Assembly: GCA_021841985.1 (NCBI GenBank)
Contig: JAKCCP010000297.1
Coordinates: forward strand, 1-14,015
Direction: 5' to 3'
DNA: 14,015 nt
DNA from: Pseudomonadota bacterium
Lineage (GTDB): Bacteria; Pseudomonadota; Alphaproteobacteria; Acetobacterales; Acetobacteraceae
This document shows positions 11,926 to 14,015 of the stretch, piece after piece. How positions within the stretch are numbered: position 1 is the stretch's first letter; each line of letters begins with the position of its first letter. The notes beneath the pieces are model-generated. The model searched no databases, was not told where the DNA came from, and was given only the letters and a program-made list of their open reading frames with translations. The translations under genes were made by a program, and so were the position numbers.

Positions 11926-14015
11926 GGGAGAAGCAGGGGCGCGAGGCAAGATCAGGGTGGCGATGGCGCCCGGCCCGTCACGCCGATCATCGAGCCCCAG
12001 GCTGCCGCCGTGGTCCTCCATGATCTTCTTGACGATGGCGAGACCAAGCCCGGTGCCCTTCGGCTTATGCGTGACATAGGGTTCGGTCAAGCGGGCACGG
12101 TCCTCGGCGGGGAGGCCGACGCCGTCGTCACGGATTTCGATCCGCACCGCGTCCGCGGTTTCCGCGAGCGCGAGCGCGATCGCCCCGGCGCCCGGGCGCA
12201 TCGCGATCGCGTCGGCGGCGTTCTGGACGAGATTGGTGACCGCCTGGCCGATCAGCCGGCGGTCACAGGGCGCGATCGGCCCGGCGGGCGGGATCCGCGT
12301 CGTCCAGGCGATCTCGGGATGGGCATGGCGCTGGAGGATCAGCACCTCGCGCAGGATGCGGCCGATATCCTCGGCGCGGATCACCGGCTGCGGCATCCGC
12401 GCGAAGGCCGAGAATTCATCGACCATGCGGCCGATATCGCCGACATGGCGGACGATGGTGTCGGCGCATTGGGTGAAAGTCTCCGGGTCGGAGTGGATTT
12501 CCTTGGCGAAGCGGCGCTTGAGGCGCTCGGCGGCGAGCTGGATCGGGGTCAGCGGGTTCTTGATCTCATGCGCGATGCGCCGCGCGACATCGGCCCAGGC
12601 GGCCTTGCGCTGGGCGGATTGCAGCTCGGTGATGTCATCGAAGGTGACGACGAAGCCGCGTGCCCGGCCCGCCGCCTGCTCGGCGCCGATGCGCACCAAA
12701 AGGGTGCGGCGGCGATGGGCCGGGCCGATCGCGATTTCGGCGGTCTGCGCGCGCTCGGGGGCGGCGCGGGCGGCATCGATCAGGGGCGCGAATTCCGGCA
12801 CTTCCTCCCCGAGATCGCGCCCGATCGCGGTCATCAGCTCGCGATCGAGGAGAGCGCCGGCGGCGCGGTTGGGAAGTTCGATCCTCCCCTCGGCGTCGAG
12901 CCCGATGACCCCCGCCGAAACCCCGGACAGCACCGCCTCGGTGAAGCGCCGGCGCTCATCGATCTGGCTATAGGCGTCCATCAGCTCGCTGCGCTGCGCG
13001 CCGAGCTGGCCGGTCATGCGGTTGAACGCCCGCGACAGCCCGGCGATCTCGTCCCCGGTCGCGGTTTCCGGCACCCTGACCGCGAGATCGCCGGCCCGCA
13101 CCCGCTCGGCGGCCTGGATCAGCCACCCGATCGGGCGCGCGATCTGATTGGCGATGACGAGGCCGATCAGGACCGCCGCGGCAAGCACGAGGAGTGCCAC
13201 GAGCGCGAAGACGACGATGAAGGTGATCTGCAGGCCAGAGCGGTTCTGATCGAGGCGGTCATATTCCGCGACCGCCTTCTGCACCCGCGCCATGTGATCG
13301 AGGATCGCGGGATCGACCGGGCGATCGATCATCAGCATCAAGGACGGCGTCGCATTGATCAGGACGACGGCGCGCACCCGTGTGCCGTCGCCGCCATCCA
13401 TGACCACGGCATCGCCGCCGCGCGCCGCCTCGATCGCCCAGGCCGGCGGCAATTCCGCGCCGAGGCCCGACATCAGCCCGGCGGACGCCAACACCTGCCC
13501 GGTCTCGGGCTCGAACACCACCGCCTCGGTCAAACCGCGCAGCGCCGCCTGGGTGCCGAGGATGCGCGCGAAGGTTTCCGGATCATCGGCGAGGAAGCGG
13601 CCGGCCTGGGCGAGGTCATTGGCCATCCCGAGGGCGTCGGCACGGATATTGTTGCGATGCTCGTCGAGATAGCCCTGCGCCGCCTGCAAGCTCTCCTCGA
13701 GCGCGGTCTGCACGCGCTCGTTGAACCACGCCTCGATGCCGACATTGAAGATCGCGGCGGCGAAGCCGGCGACCACGATCGCCGGGACGACGGCGACGCC
13801 GCTGAACAGCAGCACCAGGCGGACATGCAGCTTCGAGCCCGCCGAGCCGCGCCGCCGCTCGACCCAGACCCGCGTGACGCGCCCGGCGAGCAGCGCGCCG
13901 AGCAGCAGCAGCACCACGACATTGGCGAGCACCAGGCCGAACACCAGGTTTGGCCGGAGGCCAAGCGGCACCCCATTGGCGAGCACCGAGAAGGTGCCGA
14001 TGCCGAGCAACAGCG
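11923..14015 (-). CDS. ntrY: Sensor histidine kinase NtrY (N-terminus outside the window)
   Basis: This is the membrane-bound kinase that phosphorylates NtrX. About 697 residues are visible; the frame is open at the right edge and probably lacks 30-60 N-terminal residues including the first membrane segment. Counting from the TTG at 14010 as residue 1, membrane helices lie near 22-44, 63-88 and 262-287, with an extracytoplasmic sensor stretch near 89-260. HAMP follows at about 288-341 (PIGWLIQAAERVRAGDL) and PAS at about 355-460. The HisKA domain carries RRIAHEIKNPLTP, with phosphoacceptor H481. The HATPase domain has the N box LVQNAAD, DDGVGLP and GTGLGLAIVKKI. That TTG should not be taken as the start, because the coding frame continues upstream. 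All catalytic motifs are intact and ntrX follows at once. Confidence 0.95.
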   Translation of the reverse strand, partial: LLLGIGTFSVLANGVPLGLRPNLVFGLVLANVVVLLLLGALLAGRVTRVWVERRRGSAGSKLHVRLVLLFSGVAVVPAIVVAGFAAAIFNVGIEAWFNERVQTALEESLQAAQGYLDEHRNNIRADALGMANDLAQAGRFLADDPETFARILGTQAALRGLTEAVVFEPETGQVLASAGLMSGLGAELPPAWAIEAARGGDAVVMDGGDGTRVRAVVLINATPSLMLMIDRPVDPAILDHMARVQKAVAEYDRLDQNRSGLQITFIVVFALVALLVLAAAVLIGLVIANQIARPIGWLIQAAERVRAGDLAVRVPETATGDEIAGLSRAFNRMTGQLGAQRSELMDAYSQIDERRRFTEAVLSGVSAGVIGLDAEGRIELPNRAAGALLDRELMTAIGRDLGEEVPEFAPLIDAARAAPERAQTAEIAIGPAHRRRTLLVRIGAEQAAGRARGFVVTFDDITELQSAQRKAAWADVARRIAHEIKNPLTPIQLAAERLKRRFAKEIHSDPETFTQCADTIVRHVGDIGRMVDEFSAFARMPQPVIRAEDIGRILREVLILQRHAHPEIAWTTRIPPAGPIAPCDRRLIGQAVTNLVQNAADAIAMRPGAGAIALALAETADAVRIEIRDDGVGLPAEDRARLTEPYVTHKPKGTGLGLAIVKKIMEDHGGSLGLDDRRDGPGAIATLILPRAPASP

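Overview
The window is a stretch of very GC-rich bacterial DNA. Hand-counted 60-base lines outside valS run about 68-82% G+C. The gene set is that of an alphaproteobacterium, most likely an acetic-acid-bacteria-type member of the Rhodospirillales/Acetobacteraceae. The evidence is a PopZ (DUF2497) polar organiser gene between tolC and valS, an NtrY/NtrX two-component pair whose regulator lacks the GAFTGA loop, and a trpB-trpA-accD-folC cluster. The family-level placement is inference; the class-level placement is firm.

Region 1 (1-4359, minus strand) is a translationally coupled biosynthetic cluster read trpB > trpA > accD > folC. It ends with the first 14 codons of another gene at the left edge. 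Each junction is a 4-base start/stop overlap: GTGA for trpB/trpA, and ATGA for trpA/accD and accD/folC. It makes both subunits of tryptophan synthase, the carboxyltransferase beta subunit of acetyl-CoA carboxylase, and folylpolyglutamate/dihydrofolate synthase. trpF, which often leads this cluster in alphaproteobacteria, is not upstream.

Region 2 (4360-5404) holds the only plus-strand gene, a FkbM-family SAM-dependent methyltransferase. It is divergent from trpB and convergent with valS, and looks like an accessory insertion in a housekeeping neighbourhood.

Region 3 (5405-14015, minus strand) is read ntrY > ntrX > tolC > popZ > (terminator) > valS. NtrY is a membrane histidine kinase cut by the right edge of the window. 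NtrX is its response regulator and starts 9 bases after ntrY stops. TolC is an outer-membrane efflux/type I secretion channel, PopZ is the pole-organising scaffold protein, and ValRS charges tRNA-Val. A hairpin with a T-run separates popZ from valS. valS is visibly poorer in G+C than its neighbours (48-65% in four sampled lines).

I see no tRNA, rRNA, CRISPR array, insertion sequence, integrase or phage gene, and no gene-free stretch over 300 bases. The content is mostly core housekeeping. I did not find a clearly new biological system. The points most worth a second look are the composition of valS, the AT-rich terminator/palindrome block before it, the isolated FkbM gene, and the junction of ntrYX with tolC-popZ-valS.
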